Source of the DNA: Methanobrevibacter thaueri
GTDB taxonomy: Archaea; Methanobacteriota; Methanobacteria; Methanobacteriales; Methanobacteriaceae
Reading direction: 5' to 3'
Assembly (NCBI RefSeq): GCF_003111625.1
Contig: NZ_MZGS01000016.1
Span: 124,001 to 188,000 of the forward strand
Length of the DNA: 64,000 bases
Position 1 is the stretch's first letter. The number at the start of each line of letters is the position of its first letter. Made by a program: the position numbers and the translations under genes. Shown here piece by piece: positions 63,557 to 64,000 of the stretch. The notes under the pieces were generated by a model. That model ran no database searches. It had not been told where the DNA came from and saw only the letters and a program-made list of their open reading frames with translations.

Positions 63557-64000
63557 ATGAGTATTGTACCTTTACATATTCCAATAAACGAAATTGATAA
63601 ATATTTTTACAACAGAAAAGAAGACATTAAAAAAATTGAATACTACTTAAACTCTTTAGAATTGGGAATTTCTCAATCATTACTTATCAAAGGCGTAAGA
63701 GGAGTAGGAAAAACTTTTTTACTTCAAAAAATAAAACAGGACTCTAAAGAAAATTTCATAGTTTCTTATGTTGATGTTTCAAGAATTGTTGGAAAGGACG
63801 ATACCCAGCTAAAAGCACAATCCGTTTTATTGGAACTCTTGGACGAAATGAACAATTCAATCTACGAAAAATTAAATGACAATAACAAAATAACTTTCCT
63901 TTTAAAAAATTTAATTGACAAATTAAAACTTAAAGACTACAGTTTTTCAAAAGGAACACATATCTCAGAAATACCAATACCTGCAACAGATGACAACTAT
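63557..64000 (+). CDS. AAA-type ATPase, 3' end beyond the window
   Basis: The first 148 codons of a P-loop ATPase are present. FYNRKEDIKKIEYYL is the lead-in, then Walker A GVRGVGKT at about residues 47-54, then SYVDVSRIVG. The arrangement resembles archaeal ATPases of the MJ-type/PF01637 group. The ATG at 63557 has AGGTG six bases upstream. The frame is open to the window edge, so the gene is incomplete here. Its role is unknown; the operator array suggests regulation, and many such genes lie in accessory regions. Confidence 0.75.
   Translation, partial: MSIVPLHIPINEIDKYFYNRKEDIKKIEYYLNSLELGISQSLLIKGVRGVGKTFLLQKIKQDSKENFIVSYVDVSRIVGKDDTQLKAQSVLLELLDEMNNSIYEKLNDNNKITFLLKNLIDKLKLKDYSFSKGTHISEIPIPATDDNY

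Overview
The window is one contiguous stretch of an AT-rich archaeal chromosome, most likely a gut or rumen methanogen of the order Methanobacteriales and probably Methanobrevibacter. Pointers are: an archaeal histone, LonB membrane protease, archaea-specific Ski2 helicase, AqpM-type aquaporin, F420-type FrhB relatives, split archaeal glutamate synthase, a beta-helix adhesin-like protein, DUF371/DUF123/DUF368/DUF2193/DUF4013 proteins, A+T-rich intergenic DNA with TATA boxes, and GAGGTGA-type ribosome binding sites. This assignment rests on protein families only.

Layout. 1-6.1 kb: an intergenic array of paired AGTATTACT palindromes, then a minus-strand operon for a small CxxC/CxxC peptide, a radical SAM/SPASM enzyme and a RyR-like small protein, followed by an aldo/keto reductase, GalU, an adhesin-like protein and tRNA-Leu(GAG). 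6.1-15.1 kb: DUF371 and Uri-type GIY-YIG proteins, a three-gene unit of ASH-Ski2 helicase, HerA-like ATPase and a small basic protein, then DUF368, and the DUF2193-aquaporin pair. 15.3-21.9 kb: a minus-strand cluster prs, a small ORF, uvrB, uvrA and an unusual PII gene. 22-34 kb: small membrane and zinc-ribbon proteins, GNAT, ADP-ribosylglycohydrolase, LonB, a membrane acyltransferase-like protein, cobQ with a structured upstream region, a second aldo/keto reductase, a methyltransferase and a UbiB-like kinase.

34-43 kb is the nitrogen-assimilation block. glnA has a textbook NrpR-type operator (GGAA-N6-TTCC) at its promoter. It is followed by a five-gene glutamate synthase operon in which the electron-input subunit is a circularly permuted FrhB/ferredoxin protein (probable F420H2 donor). 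The operon ends in a large protein that joins a degenerate KaiC-like domain to a pyruvate/PEP-binding ATP-grasp domain and lacks the phosphohistidine motif.

43-54 kb: DUF4013 and PGLGQ mini-membrane proteins, an acyltransferase, an ATP-grasp ligase paired with a MATE exporter fused to a histidine-kinase-like ATPase domain, a CDP-alcohol phosphatidyltransferase, and a complete fumarate reductase/succinate dehydrogenase-like CAB operon whose membrane subunit carries one candidate haem-ligating histidine in each of four helices, which is surprising in a lineage regarded as cytochrome-free.

54-64 kb: a SpoIIM-like protein, a histone with a C-terminal extension of about 40 residues, a 1286-residue acidic protein with an N-terminal SAP domain and seven tandem repeats of about 122 residues, a holin-like/phosphodiesterase fusion, a MetX-like alpha/beta-hydrolase that has lost its nucleophile, and the start of an AAA-type ATPase preceded by an ACTTCA/TGAAGT operator array. 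A 55-bp hairpin element recurs four times (two copies identical) and may derive from IS200/IS605-type ends. The strongest candidates for something undescribed are the permuted FrhB glutamate synthase, the fumarate-reductase-like operon, the SAP-repeat protein beside the tailed histone, and the peptide/radical SAM/RyR-like operon.
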